Made by a program: the position numbers and the translations under genes. 58,694 nt of DNA, taken from Methylothermaceae bacteria B42. GTDB taxonomy: Bacteria; Pseudomonadota; Gammaproteobacteria; Methylococcales; Methylothermaceae. Positions 35,147-44,543 of the stretch are shown piece by piece. How positions within the stretch are numbered: the first letter of the stretch is position 1; the number at the start of each line of letters is the position of its first letter. Under the pieces are notes generated by a model. That model saw only the letters and a program-made list of their open reading frames with translations, was not told the DNA's origin and did no database searches. Where the stretch lies: positions 1 to 58,694 of the forward strand of contig LSNW01000037.1 in the NCBI GenBank assembly GCA_001566965.1, in the 5' to 3' direction.

Positions 35147-37297
35147 TTAGGCTAATGAAGTCGTTGTTTTGTCTAGAAAAGTGACAATTTGGTCGGCGGG
35201 TAGGGGACGGCTTATCAGAAAACCTTGAATTTGATCCGAGCCCAGTTCTTTTAACAATTGACGCTGTTCTTCGGTTTCCACCCCTTCACATATGGTGGTG
35301 AGTCCTAGCCCGTGACTGAGGGCAATAATGGCTTTGACGATGGCGATATTACACTGATCCACGTCTAAATCCCTTATGAAGCTGCGATCAATCTTGATGC
35401 TATCGAGGGGGAAGTATTTCAGATAATTCATAGAGGAATAGCCGGTGCCGAAATCATCGATAGCCAATTTAATCCCGAGAGATTTCAGCTTTTGCAAAAT
35501 CTTCCGCGCTGTATCGGCATCTTGCATGATGGTGCTTTCGGTCAGCTCCAATTCAATGAAATCCGGTTGAATGCTGCTGACCCGAAGCGCTGAACGTACA
35601 GTCTCCACAAGCCTTTTGTCACTAAATTGCCTGGGTGAAAGATTGACGGCGATCTGAACCGGTTGATAACCCAAGGTTTTCCAGGTGGCTAGTTGACTGC
35701 AAGCTGTGCTCAATACCCATGCGCCAATGGGCACAATCAGGCCGGTTTCTTCCGCAAGGGGAATGAAATCTGCCGGTGAAACAATGGTGCCATCAGGTAA
35801 TTGCCAGCGCAGCAAGGCTTCCATGCCAACCATTTTGCCTGTGGCCAGTTCAATTTGAGGTTGATAGAACACCTTGAGTTCGTCTTTTTCCAGGGCCCGG
35901 TTGAGCCTAGATTCCAAGCTCAGTCGCTCGAGAGCGCGGGAATTCATTTCCGCCGCATAGAAGCGGAAACAATTGCCGCCTGCTTTTTTCGCATGGGAGA
36001 GGGCGATGTCAGCGTTTTTCAGCAATTCCGATAGGTTTTGGCTATCGCTGGGATAAATGGCGATACCAGCGCTGGCAGTGATATAAATTTCCCGGCCATT
36101 CAATTTGATGGGTCTGGAAAGCTGTTTGAGAAGGTTACGGGTAAAATTGGCGACTCTGGATGAATTGGGTGTGCCCCGCAGGGTAATCAAAAATTCATCG
36201 CCGTTGACGTGAGCTAAAAAGTACGAACCGTTTTCCCGGTTGAGATAGTTTTTTACCAGCCCTGAATCGTGCAAAGCGTCCGAAATTCGTTGGGCCAGGT
36301 ATTTGAGCAGGTCGTCACCAATGGTATGTCCTAGCGAGTCGTTGATGCGTTTGAAGCGGTCAAGATTGAGTAAAATGAGAGAGACTTCTTGGCCCCGGTC
36401 TTGGGCAATCAGCAGGGCCCGGTTGGTTTGTTCCGTAAACAAGTTTCGATTGGGCAGTCCGGTGCGTTCATTGTAATAAGACAGACGGTGGATTTGTTCC
36501 TCGGCCCGTTTGCGTTTGGTGATGTCTTGGATAACGTTGTGGAAGCGGGTGGGTCTTCCTAGTTCATCCAGTACCACCAGGCCTTGGGAAGTCACGATTT
36601 TCTCGCTACCGTCTGGATGCAGAATTCGGTGCTCGATGGTGTAGGAACCGCCTTTTTTTAGGGCATTGCCAAACGCATCATTTACCAGTTTGCGGTCATC
36701 TGGGTGAACAGCTTCAATAAAATCATCGTAGGAAAGCCGTCCACGACGGCCGAGAATCCGTAGGGCTTCTTCTGACCAGCGGGTGGTGCCGTCGAGAATA
36801 TTCCAATCCCAGTTACCTAGCTTTGCGAGGCGTTGCGCTTCGGAAAGAGTAAATTCATTTTCGCGCAGCGCAAAAAGGTTTTTTTGGGCCCGGAGAATAT
36901 AGCGAATTCTTTGAACCAAAATCGGCCAGTTGATGGGTTTGGTAATAAAATCAGTCGCCCCTAACTCATAAGCTCTGTGGATGGAGCGGTGATCATCAAG
37001 GCCAGTGATGACCAGAATTGCAGTATCTTTCCCTCCAGGCATTTGGCGTAACTTGGCGCAGACTTCAAAGCCATCCATTTCCGGCATTTTCAGATCCAGA
37101 AGGACAAGGTCAAATTGTGCGTGTTTGAAGTGTTGCAAACATTCAACGCCGTTGCTGGCTTCCTTGATGTCAAGGTTTAGTTCTTCCAGAGCTTGGCGTG
37201 TCAACAGGCGCACCATATCGTCATCATCCACAATCAAGACGCGTCCATTGAGTGAATCTTTGGATACGGATTTTGTGATGGGTGACAGATTATCCAC
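35147..37297 (-). CDS. Response regulator with PAS, GGDEF and EAL domains
   Basis: A 716-residue cytoplasmic protein. The receiver (about 18-135) is intact: VLIVDDDDMVR and the acceptor in LVLLDLKMPEMDG. A PAS domain follows (about 150-275, ending RFHNVIQDITKRKRAEEQI), then a GGDEF domain with the degenerate signature VNGDEF (probably not a cyclase), then an EAL domain with FYQPQIELATGKMVGMEALLRW, LTESTIM, DDFGTGYSS, IKIDRSFI and CEGVETEEQ. The EAL residues needed for c-di-GMP hydrolysis look present. It lies just upstream of the subtilase block on the same strand, 98 bp from the hybrid kinase start region, so it may be the kinase's output partner. Confidence 0.9.
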   Translation of the reverse strand: MDNLSPITKSVSKDSLNGRVLIVDDDDMVRLLTRQALEELNLDIKEASNGVECLQHFKHAQFDLVLLDLKMPEMDGFEVCAKLRQMPGGKDTAILVITGLDDHRSIHRAYELGATDFITKPINWPILVQRIRYILRAQKNLFALRENEFTLSEAQRLAKLGNWDWNILDGTTRWSEEALRILGRRGRLSYDDFIEAVHPDDRKLVNDAFGNALKKGGSYTIEHRILHPDGSEKIVTSQGLVVLDELGRPTRFHNVIQDITKRKRAEEQIHRLSYYNERTGLPNRNLFTEQTNRALLIAQDRGQEVSLILLNLDRFKRINDSLGHTIGDDLLKYLAQRISDALHDSGLVKNYLNRENGSYFLAHVNGDEFLITLRGTPNSSRVANFTRNLLKQLSRPIKLNGREIYITASAGIAIYPSDSQNLSELLKNADIALSHAKKAGGNCFRFYAAEMNSRALERLSLESRLNRALEKDELKVFYQPQIELATGKMVGMEALLRWQLPDGTIVSPADFIPLAEETGLIVPIGAWVLSTACSQLATWKTLGYQPVQIAVNLSPRQFSDKRLVETVRSALRVSSIQPDFIELELTESTIMQDADTARKILQKLKSLGIKLAIDDFGTGYSSMNYLKYFPLDSIKIDRSFIRDLDVDQCNIAIVKAIIALSHGLGLTTICEGVETEEQRQLLKELGSDQIQGFLISRPLPADQIVTFLDKTTTSLA

Positions 37298-37394
37298 AGA
37301 TTAAATCCACTATGAGTTTTTACTTGAGTACTTTATTTGTCAGTCTTTGCTTCCAGGGAACTAAGGCTTCATCAGGTGAAGGCCAATCTATTCA

Positions 37395-40300
37395 TTAAGC
37401 CGCCCCTTTCAGAATCGTTTTTTCTAGCACTTTCTTGATTTCATTGTAATTTTGATTGGCAAGCATTACCAGTTCTGATATGCCTTCTAAGTTTTTCTTT
37501 CGGCTACGCTCCTCGATTTCTCTCGCCAAAGAGGCCAACGAGGTAGCGCCAATATGAGCACTGCTGCTTTTCAGGGAATGAGCGGCTTGTTCCAGTTGTT
37601 CCAAATCATTCTCTCTAGCGGCAATTGTAAGGGCTTTTAGTAACGCCGGGGTATTTCGCAGATAAATTTCAGCAACATGCTTGACCAAATCGGGTTTGCC
37701 GGGCCTTTGTAAGGTTCGGATGAGGTTCAATGCTTTTTCATCAATCAGGTGGTCGGTGTGATCTTCTTGATTAACGTCTTGGTTTGGTGGGCTCGGCAGA
37801 TGAGTAACATTCCCTTCTTGAATGTGAAGCCAGCGCTCTAAAAGTTGTCTTAACTTTTCTGGCTTGAAAGGTTTGCTCATAAAATCATCCATGCCCGCTT
37901 CCAGGCAACGGCGCCGGTTTTCTTCCACTGCGCCGGCGGTCAGGGCAATGATGGGTATATGTTTTGAGGTAGATTGTTCTTGAAGGCGTAATTGCCTAGT
38001 GGCTTCCAGTCCGTCCATTTCCGGCATCAAACAGTCCATTAAAATTAAATCGAAATGGGTTTTGGCGCAAGCTTTCAATACTTCAACGCCATTATCCACA
38101 GTGGTGACTTCACAGCCAAAACTTTCTAGGATGATGCGGGCGACTTCCTGATTAGTCACATTATCATCGGCCAGCAAAACCTTGCCTTCAAGGAGGTCAG
38201 GGGCTGTGTTTTCTAGTTCCCGACGGGGGCTAAAAAGGTCCTTTAAGCAATGCCATAAAACGTGCAAGTGGATGGGTTTGGTAATAACCGCGTGGATGCC
38301 ATATTGCTGGACTAAAGAGTTTTGATCTTGACCCAGCGGGATCATCAAAATAATCGCCAGGCCTGAAAGATCAGGGGTGGATTGGATAATACGAATGAGG
38401 TTCACACAATCCATATTGTGGATATTTTGATCAATCAGCACTGCGTCGAAAGCCTGATGAGCTTGAGTCCCTTCATACAATGTCGCTATGGCCTCTGAAC
38501 CACTGGTGCAGGTTTTGGCATCTATTTCCCAAAGTGAGAGTTGGTGCTGCAGAAAAGCACTAAGTGATTGATTGTCTTCTACAATTAGAATCCGTTTCTT
38601 CTGGAGCTGCGCGTCGAACAACGGTGGGCTGGGCTTTGCCGGTTTGTTTAAGAATGCAGTGAACCAAAAGGTTGATCCGACGCCTTGAGTGCTGTCAACA
38701 CCGATTTTTCCGCCCATCGCCTGGGCCAATTTTTTGGCAATGGTTAAACCCAGTCCGGTGCCGCCATATTTACGGGTAGTAGAACTATCGGCTTGGGTAA
38801 AAGATTTGAAAATCTGGGCTTTTGCCTTTTCATCAAGGCCAATACCGGTGTCTTGTATCTCAAATCGAAAGTGATAGTGATATTCATTTTCTGAGAGCAA
38901 GTGCATGCGTACTGTCACTTCCCCTTCATGGGTGAATTTAATGGCGTTGCTCACTAGATTGGTGAGGATTTGCTTAAGCCTTAGCGGGTCTCCTTGGACC
39001 TGGGTAGGGATGTTGGAGGGAATAGCGCAGATGAGTTCTAGGTTTTTCGAGTGTGCCATTTCAGCCAACAACTCCAAGGTTTCTTCCGCCTCTTTGCGGA
39101 TGTCGAAATCCACCTTTTCCAGTTCAATTTTTCCCGCTTCGATTTTTGAGAAATCAAGAATATCGTTCACCAAACCCAGTAGCGATTCCGCCGAACGCTT
39201 GATAGTTTTAATGAAACGTTTCTGCCTTGGCTCAAGCTGGGTCTCTAAAAGTAGGGACGCCATTCCCAATACGCCATTTAATGGGGTGCGGATTTCGTGG
39301 CTGATGGTAGCGATGAATTCACTTTTCGCCTTATTGGCGGCCTGCACTTTTTGCCACTCCATCTTCTGCGTCAGTCGTTTGGAGTGAGTTCGCCATGCAT
39401 ACCAGATCAAAGTCATGAAAACAAATAAGTAAGTGCAATAGGCCCACCAGGTGAACCACGGTGCGGGGGCGACATAAAGTTTAATCGCAGCCCCACTTTC
39501 ATTCCAAACCCCATCATTATTGCTGGCTTTGACACGGAAGACGTAATTGCCCGGTTCCAAATTGGTATAGGTAGCACGCCTCAAAACGCCAGCCTGGACC
39601 CAATCCCGGTCGAATCCTTCTAGTTTGTATTGGTATTGGTTCTTGTCGGTTTCGGTAAAATCCAGGGCGGTAAATTCAAAGCCAATCATATAATCACGAT
39701 GTCCGATTTGGATTTTTTTGGCTTGTTTGAGCTGGCCATTGGTTAACACCGGCTCGTTGAATTTGTAAAAACCGGTAATGACCACAGGGGGAACATAGTG
39801 ATTGTCTTGAATGGATTTGGGATCAAAGGCGTTGAATCCGTTGGATCCGCCAAAAAACATCTCGCCATTTCGAGCACGGAAATAGGCGCCTTGGTTAAAG
39901 TCTTCTCCTTGCAGTCCATCGCTGCTGTCAAAGTTTTTTATTTTGCCGGTCACAGGATTGAAACGCGATAAGCCCCGGTTGCTGCTAATCCAAAGGTTTC
40001 CCTCATCATCTCCTAAAATCCCCAGAATGGCGTTACTGGGCAACCCGTCCTGTTTGGTGAAGTGGGTGAAGGTCACGATGCCTTGCTGACGGTCCGAGCC
40101 TTTCCAATAATTCAGTCCTCCCTCACTCGTACCAATCCATAGGGCGCCGTCTGGCTGACTATATATGGACCAGATTCGGTTGCTGCTCAAACTATTGGGA
40201 TTATCCGGGTCGTGTAGGTAATGGAAAAAAGTCTTTGTGTCCCGTTTAAACCGGTTTAAACCTCCGCCATCCGTGCCTATCCATAGTTCTCCTTGGACAT

Positions 40301-41951
40301 CTTCGGTAATGATCAATACTTGGTCATTGCTTAAGCTTTCCGGATCTAAAGGGTTGTGACGAAAGTGGAGAAAAGAACCGGCCTTAGGATCGAACACATT
40401 TAATCCCCCGCCATAAGTCCCGACCCAAAGCAGGCCATGGCTATCTTGATAGATGGCGGTGACCCCGTTGGCGCTTAAACTGTTTGGATTACTCGGATTA
40501 TGACGATAATGTCTAAAGCGCTGGGTATCAGGATTATATTGATCCAATCCGCCCCCCATGCTGCCAATCCATAAATTTCCTTGGTTGTCCACCCATAACG
40601 ACATGACTCTATCGTCACTAAGACTGTTGGAATCGAGCGGATTATGGCGAAAGTGCCGGAATTGATGGCTAGCTTGGTCAAAAAGATTCAAGCCCCCGCC
40701 GAAAGTGCCCACCCAGATTTTATTGGCACTGGCTTGATGGAAAGCAGTGACAATATTACTACTCAGACTATTGATATCTTTTGGATTGGATTGAAATAAC
40801 TCAAAGCTGCCTGTCACGGCATTCCATTTGTTTAAACCGCGGTAAGTGCCAACCCAAAGCACCCCGCCGCGGTCCTGAAATAGGGAGATGACCCGATTGT
40901 CGCTGAGGCTCATCGGATTGCTGGGATTATGCACATACCGGACAAAGGTGTCAGAATCAGGTTGCCAACGGGAGAGCCCGCCGTCGGTGCCAATCCAGAG
41001 CCTGCCAATACGGTCTTGAAAAATAGTGCGCACTATGCCTGACGTGAGAGAACCGGGGTTATCGGGCTGATGAAGGTAGTGGATAAAATTTTCACTGTCT
41101 GGGTTTAAACGGTTGAGTCCTCCTTGATAAGTCCCAATCCACAGGTGATTTTCCCGATCGGTAAAAACGACTCTTACCCGGTCTTCGCTCAGACTGTGGC
41201 GGTCATCGGGCCGGTGCCGGAAATGGGTGAAATTACCATTGCTGGGATCGAATTTGTTCAGTCCGCCGCCATCAGTGGCTATCCATATAAAGCCATTGCG
41301 GTCTTCGCAAATGCTTCTGACCCGGTCATTGCTTAAACTATTAGGATCATGGGGATTATGCAGATAACGGGTGAAAGTCCCAGTGACTGGGTCATATCGA
41401 TTGAGACCACCGCCATCGGTGCCAATCCAGATGACCCCTGAAGTGTCTTGGAACAGGGATCGGATTCGATTGTGGCTCAGACTGTTGGGATCTTCAGGGT
41501 CATGGAGGAAATGCTCAAAAATTTGAGAGCCGGCGGCAAGCTTGTTTACGCCCCCACCATTGGTTCCAATCCATAAGGTACCGTCTCGATCTACTAGAAG
41601 AGCGGAAATCCAGCTACTCGATAAGCTACGGGGATTGTCTTCGTCCGCTTGATAGACAGTAAACCGATAACCGTCATACCGGTTTAATCCTTCCTGGGTG
41701 CCAAACCACATAAAGCCGGTTTTATCTTGGGCGATTGCGTGAACGGCAGCTTGAGACAGGCCGTCTTTGAGAGAAAGATGGGCAAAGGGAATGTGCCCGC
41801 CATTGGCTATGGCCAGGTTTCCCCAGAGACTAACAAGCAAAAGAAATATTAGGAAAAATTTAGAATGATTTATGCTCGAAAAAAACCAAGCATTTTCAGA
41901 AGAGGAAGGGCAAGTACGACATTGTGCAAGGAATGCCCGCTGGTGTTTCAT
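37395..41951 (-). CDS. Hybrid histidine kinase with periplasmic double propeller, two receivers and HPt
   Basis: A 1518-residue one-protein phosphorelay. Signal-anchor at about 30-50; about 14 propeller blades with LWIGTxGGGLNR-type motifs; Y_Y_Y domain (KLEGFDRDWVQAG, NYVFRVKASNNDGVWNE); a transmembrane helix; HisKA (ATISHEIRTPLNGVLGMASLL); HATPase with N box, DTGIGL and GGTGLGLTIAKKL; a first receiver (VLIDQNI acceptor); a second receiver (LILMDCLMPEMDG); and a C-terminal HPt domain (AAHSLKSSSAHIGA). The sensor architecture matches the 15549-18989 protein, so two receptors of one sensor type flank the protease block with different outputs. It heads the minus-strand run toward the subtilases. 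Confidence 0.93.
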   Translation of the reverse strand: MKHQRAFLAQCRTCPSSSENAWFFSSINHSKFFLIFLLLVSLWGNLAIANGGHIPFAHLSLKDGLSQAAVHAIAQDKTGFMWFGTQEGLNRYDGYRFTVYQADEDNPRSLSSSWISALLVDRDGTLWIGTNGGGVNKLAAGSQIFEHFLHDPEDPNSLSHNRIRSLFQDTSGVIWIGTDGGGLNRYDPVTGTFTRYLHNPHDPNSLSNDRVRSICEDRNGFIWIATDGGGLNKFDPSNGNFTHFRHRPDDRHSLSEDRVRVVFTDRENHLWIGTYQGGLNRLNPDSENFIHYLHQPDNPGSLTSGIVRTIFQDRIGRLWIGTDGGLSRWQPDSDTFVRYVHNPSNPMSLSDNRVISLFQDRGGVLWVGTYRGLNKWNAVTGSFELFQSNPKDINSLSSNIVTAFHQASANKIWVGTFGGGLNLFDQASHQFRHFRHNPLDSNSLSDDRVMSLWVDNQGNLWIGSMGGGLDQYNPDTQRFRHYRHNPSNPNSLSANGVTAIYQDSHGLLWVGTYGGGLNVFDPKAGSFLHFRHNPLDPESLSNDQVLIITEDVQGELWIGTDGGGLNRFKRDTKTFFHYLHDPDNPNSLSSNRIWSIYSQPDGALWIGTSEGGLNYWKGSDRQQGIVTFTHFTKQDGLPSNAILGILGDDEGNLWISSNRGLSRFNPVTGKIKNFDSSDGLQGEDFNQGAYFRARNGEMFFGGSNGFNAFDPKSIQDNHYVPPVVITGFYKFNEPVLTNGQLKQAKKIQIGHRDYMIGFEFTALDFTETDKNQYQYKLEGFDRDWVQAGVLRRATYTNLEPGNYVFRVKASNNDGVWNESGAAIKLYVAPAPWFTWWAYCTYLFVFMTLIWYAWRTHSKRLTQKMEWQKVQAANKAKSEFIATISHEIRTPLNGVLGMASLLLETQLEPRQKRFIKTIKRSAESLLGLVNDILDFSKIEAGKIELEKVDFDIRKEAEETLELLAEMAHSKNLELICAIPSNIPTQVQGDPLRLKQILTNLVSNAIKFTHEGEVTVRMHLLSENEYHYHFRFEIQDTGIGLDEKAKAQIFKSFTQADSSTTRKYGGTGLGLTIAKKLAQAMGGKIGVDSTQGVGSTFWFTAFLNKPAKPSPPLFDAQLQKKRILIVEDNQSLSAFLQHQLSLWEIDAKTCTSGSEAIATLYEGTQAHQAFDAVLIDQNIHNMDCVNLIRIIQSTPDLSGLAIILMIPLGQDQNSLVQQYGIHAVITKPIHLHVLWHCLKDLFSPRRELENTAPDLLEGKVLLADDNVTNQEVARIILESFGCEVTTVDNGVEVLKACAKTHFDLILMDCLMPEMDGLEATRQLRLQEQSTSKHIPIIALTAGAVEENRRRCLEAGMDDFMSKPFKPEKLRQLLERWLHIQEGNVTHLPSPPNQDVNQEDHTDHLIDEKALNLIRTLQRPGKPDLVKHVAEIYLRNTPALLKALTIAARENDLEQLEQAAHSLKSSSAHIGATSLASLAREIEERSRKKNLEGISELVMLANQNYNEIKKVLEKTILKGAA

Positions 41952-42144
41952 CTGGAGAGGACTCGAGTGACCTTACTTAAGAATCATAGATGAACAGCCG
42001 GTAAATGCAACAAACCTTGCAAATAGGTGAGTGGCTAACCCGGAAAAAGTTTTCATGCGTGGTTCACTTGGAAGTGAAGGAGGCATCCTTGCCTGGTCTA
42101 AATTCCTTATGATGACTTGAAAGAATCTTTCGTGTCAGAAGACG

Positions 42145-42705
42145 CTAAATTTTTCCTTCCAGCCCCATCTGATAGTATTTGTGGGTGATTTTATCCTGAT
42201 TTTCCAGCAACCAGTCGATGTCCGGTTGATTGTTCATGGCTTTATGAATGGCTTGGGCCATGGCTTTGCGATGAATATCGAACATAGCTTTATGGTCACA
42301 CTCATAATCTTCTTTTCCCACCATGGGATTCAGCCAGACGGACACAATGATTCCAAGGTCATTAGCCTTTTCCTTGGGGATATCACCAGCGCGGACCGCG
42401 TCTAGTACGCCGTTGGCGATGGCTGCTTGTACTGTTCCCATCAAAATGTTGGTGTAGCGGTTGGCCATTTTTCCCTTGACGGTGACTTTACTCACCATCA
42501 AAGTCAAAGGACGTACCTGAATATCTGTATTAAGGATGGCAAATACCCGGCTGTGGCCTTGCACTTGGTCGCCGGTCAATGTGGCCAGGGCTGTGCCGAC
42601 GGGGCCATCCAGTTCACCAATAATGACTTCGGGTTCCGCGGCGGTACCTGGGGGGCCGCCTGCAACCAAAGATTCGCCACTGCGAAAAACAATACGTTCA
42701 CTCAT
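42145..42705 (-). CDS. Formaldehyde-activating enzyme (Fae) paralogue
   Basis: A 186-residue member of the Fae family. Genuine Fae condenses formaldehyde with H4MPT. The family pattern is visible (GESLVAG, VIIGELDGPVGTAL, RVFAILNTDIQVRPLTLMVSKVTVK, GTVQAAIANGVLDAVRAG), but the segment corresponding to the HIDLIIG motif that holds the catalytic histidine of characterised Fae reads EPEVIIG, so the histidine appears to be missing. The C-terminus is also different. It may be one of the Fae2/Fae3-type paralogues of unknown function and not the main enzyme. It is divergent from folE, with about 100 bp of shared promoter region. Confidence 0.8.
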   Translation of the reverse strand: MSERIVFRSGESLVAGGPPGTAAEPEVIIGELDGPVGTALATLTGDQVQGHSRVFAILNTDIQVRPLTLMVSKVTVKGKMANRYTNILMGTVQAAIANGVLDAVRAGDIPKEKANDLGIIVSVWLNPMVGKEDYECDHKAMFDIHRKAMAQAIHKAMNNQPDIDWLLENQDKITHKYYQMGLEGKI

Positions 42706-42809
42706 GCGTCACTCCTTGTTATGAAAAAATGTGAATTAAGTAGCTTAAATCCTGTGGCAGGAATGTCAAATCAAGAAACCGGGTATACTAGTTAGCCCTT
42801 GGAGAAACC

Positions 42810-43379
42810 ATGAGTGATTGCAAGATGAAAATGGAAAAACTATTTGCCGACCTCATCGAGACTATCGGAGAAGATATCTCCCGCGAGGGTTTGGTGGATA
42901 CGCCTAAAAGAGCGGCGGCGGCATTTAGGTATCTTAATAGCGGCTATCATCAGTCGTTGGAGAACGTATTGAACGATGCCATTTTTGAAGCCGATACCGA
43001 AGACATGGTGATTGTCCGCAATATTGAATTGTATTCGTTGTGTGAGCACCATTTATTGCCCTTCATTGGCAAGTGCCATGTTGGCTATTTGCCCAGGGGT
43101 AAAGTCATCGGCTTGTCGAAGGTGGCCCGGATTGTGGAGATGTACGCCCGCCGGCTGCAAATTCAGGAAAAGCTGACCAAACAGATTGCCGATGCCATTC
43201 AATCGGCCATCCATCCCCGGGGGGTGGCGGTGGTCATCGAAGCGAAGCATTTGTGTATGATGATGCGCGGCGTGGAAAAGCAGAATTCGGTAATGACAAC
43301 CTCTTCCATGCTTGGGGTTTTCCGCGACCAGTTCAGTACGCGTTCTGAATTTCTAAATTTGATCAATCGTCCCCTATAG
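42810..43379 (+). CDS. folE: GTP cyclohydrolase I
   Basis: Makes dihydroneopterin triphosphate from GTP, the first step of pterin synthesis for folate and, in bacteria, H4MPT. It has 189 residues with the zinc ligands in LCEHHLLPF and [10 protein letters not shown], plus [31 protein letters not shown] precedes the ATG. It is followed after 3 bp by hemH. Confidence 0.96.
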   Translation: MSDCKMKMEKLFADLIETIGEDISREGLVDTPKRAAAAFRYLNSGYHQSLENVLNDAIFEADTEDMVIVRNIELYSLCEHHLLPFIGKCHVGYLPRGKVIGLSKVARIVEMYARRLQIQEKLTKQIADAIQSAIHPRGVAVVIEAKHLCMMMRGVEKQNSVMTTSSMLGVFRDQFSTRSEFLNLINRPL

Positions 43380-43382
43380 TCC

Positions 43383-44339
43383 ATGTCCCTTGGGGTAATC
43401 CTAGTCAACTTGGGAACGCCATCGGCGCCCACGGCAAAAGCATTGCGCCGGTATTTGCGCGAATTTTTGGGGGATGAGCGGGTCGTCCCGCTGCCCCGCA
43501 TGTTGTGGTTGCCGCTTCTTTATACCGTTATCTCTATAATCAGGTCCTGGGCAACAGCAAAAGCCTACCGGAAAATTTGGATGCCGGAGGGTTCTCCTTT
43601 GGCGGTACATACATCAGCATTGGCCGAAAAGCTGCGCCAACAAGGGTGGGTGGTAGCGGTGGCTATGCGCTACGGCCAGCCGGATATCGAAAATGCATTC
43701 AACCAATTGAAACAACAAGGATGCCAAAGTTTTTTTATTCTGCCTTTGTATCCGCAATATTCTCAGACCACGACAGGATCCGTCTTTGACAAAGTGAGTG
43801 ATGTGCTTTCTCGCTGGCCTGAGCAACCTTCCTTTTATTTTTTGTCGGATTACCATGCCGAGCCTGCCTATATTGAAGCAGTCGCAGATTCGATCAGAGA
43901 TTACTGGCAGCAAAATGGAAAGCCTGACCGATTGTTGATTTCTTTTCATGGATTACCGGAAAAAAGCCGGCGTCAGGGCGACCCTTATTACAACCAATGC
44001 ATGATCAGTGGTAAATTAATCGCCAGCAAACTAGGGTTATCCAAATCGGATTGGCAAATTGTTTTCCAGTCCCGCTTTGGGCCGACCCAATGGCTGCAAC
44101 CTTATTGCGTGGAGGTGCTAAAGGGACTTCCTAGCCAAGGAATTAAAAAGGTGGATGTGGTGTGCCCCGGGTTTGCCGTGGATTGTTTGGAAACCCTGGA
44201 GGAAATCGCGCAAACCAACCGCGAGATTTTTCTCGGGGCAGGCGGACGGCAATACCGTTATATTCCAGCGTTAAATGCACAGGCGAAACATGCTGAAATG
44301 GTGGCGCGGATAATCGATAACCGTGTGCGTAAATACTAA
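43383..44339 (+). CDS. hemH: Ferrochelatase
   Basis: Inserts Fe2+ into protoporphyrin IX, the last step of heme synthesis. It has 318 residues: GVILVNLGTPSAP at the N-terminus, the FILPLYPQYSQTTTGS porphyrin-binding loop, SFHGLPEKSRRQGDPY with the catalytic His, FQSRFGPTQWLQPY and VVCPGFAVDCLETLEEI with the conserved Glu. It is co-transcribed with folE (3-bp gap). Confidence 0.95.
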   Translation: MSLGVILVNLGTPSAPTAKALRRYLREFLGDERVVPLPRMLWLPLLYTVISIIRSWATAKAYRKIWMPEGSPLAVHTSALAEKLRQQGWVVAVAMRYGQPDIENAFNQLKQQGCQSFFILPLYPQYSQTTTGSVFDKVSDVLSRWPEQPSFYFLSDYHAEPAYIEAVADSIRDYWQQNGKPDRLLISFHGLPEKSRRQGDPYYNQCMISGKLIASKLGLSKSDWQIVFQSRFGPTQWLQPYCVEVLKGLPSQGIKKVDVVCPGFAVDCLETLEEIAQTNREIFLGAGGRQYRYIPALNAQAKHAEMVARIIDNRVRKY

Positions 44340-44354
44340 ATTGGATGTCATCTT

Positions 44355-44543
44355 ATGAATTATCATCGAGATTGTGCTTTGTGCCGGGTCATGCGGGCGA
44401 TGGCTTTTAGCGGCCTGGGGGCGGCAATAGGCGGTTACGGCGCCTTGTATCTCTTTTCCGCCAGCAAACAAACGGCGCTGATCGCGGCGGTGATAGGGGC
44501 ATCAATTTTGGTGCTGGGAACCACCATTGACCGGAAACGCTAA
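44355..44543 (+). CDS. Small membrane protein of unknown function
   Basis: 62 residues. The N-terminus has a CALCRVMR motif (CxxC) before two hydrophobic helices (MAFSGLGAAIGGYGALYLF and TALIAAVIGASILVLGTTI). It starts 15 bp after hemH on the same strand and its stop overlaps the convergent mrcB stop. No strong ribosome site. Position and composition favour a real gene. Confidence 0.55.
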   Translation: MNYHRDCALCRVMRAMAFSGLGAAIGGYGALYLFSASKQTALIAAVIGASILVLGTTIDRKR

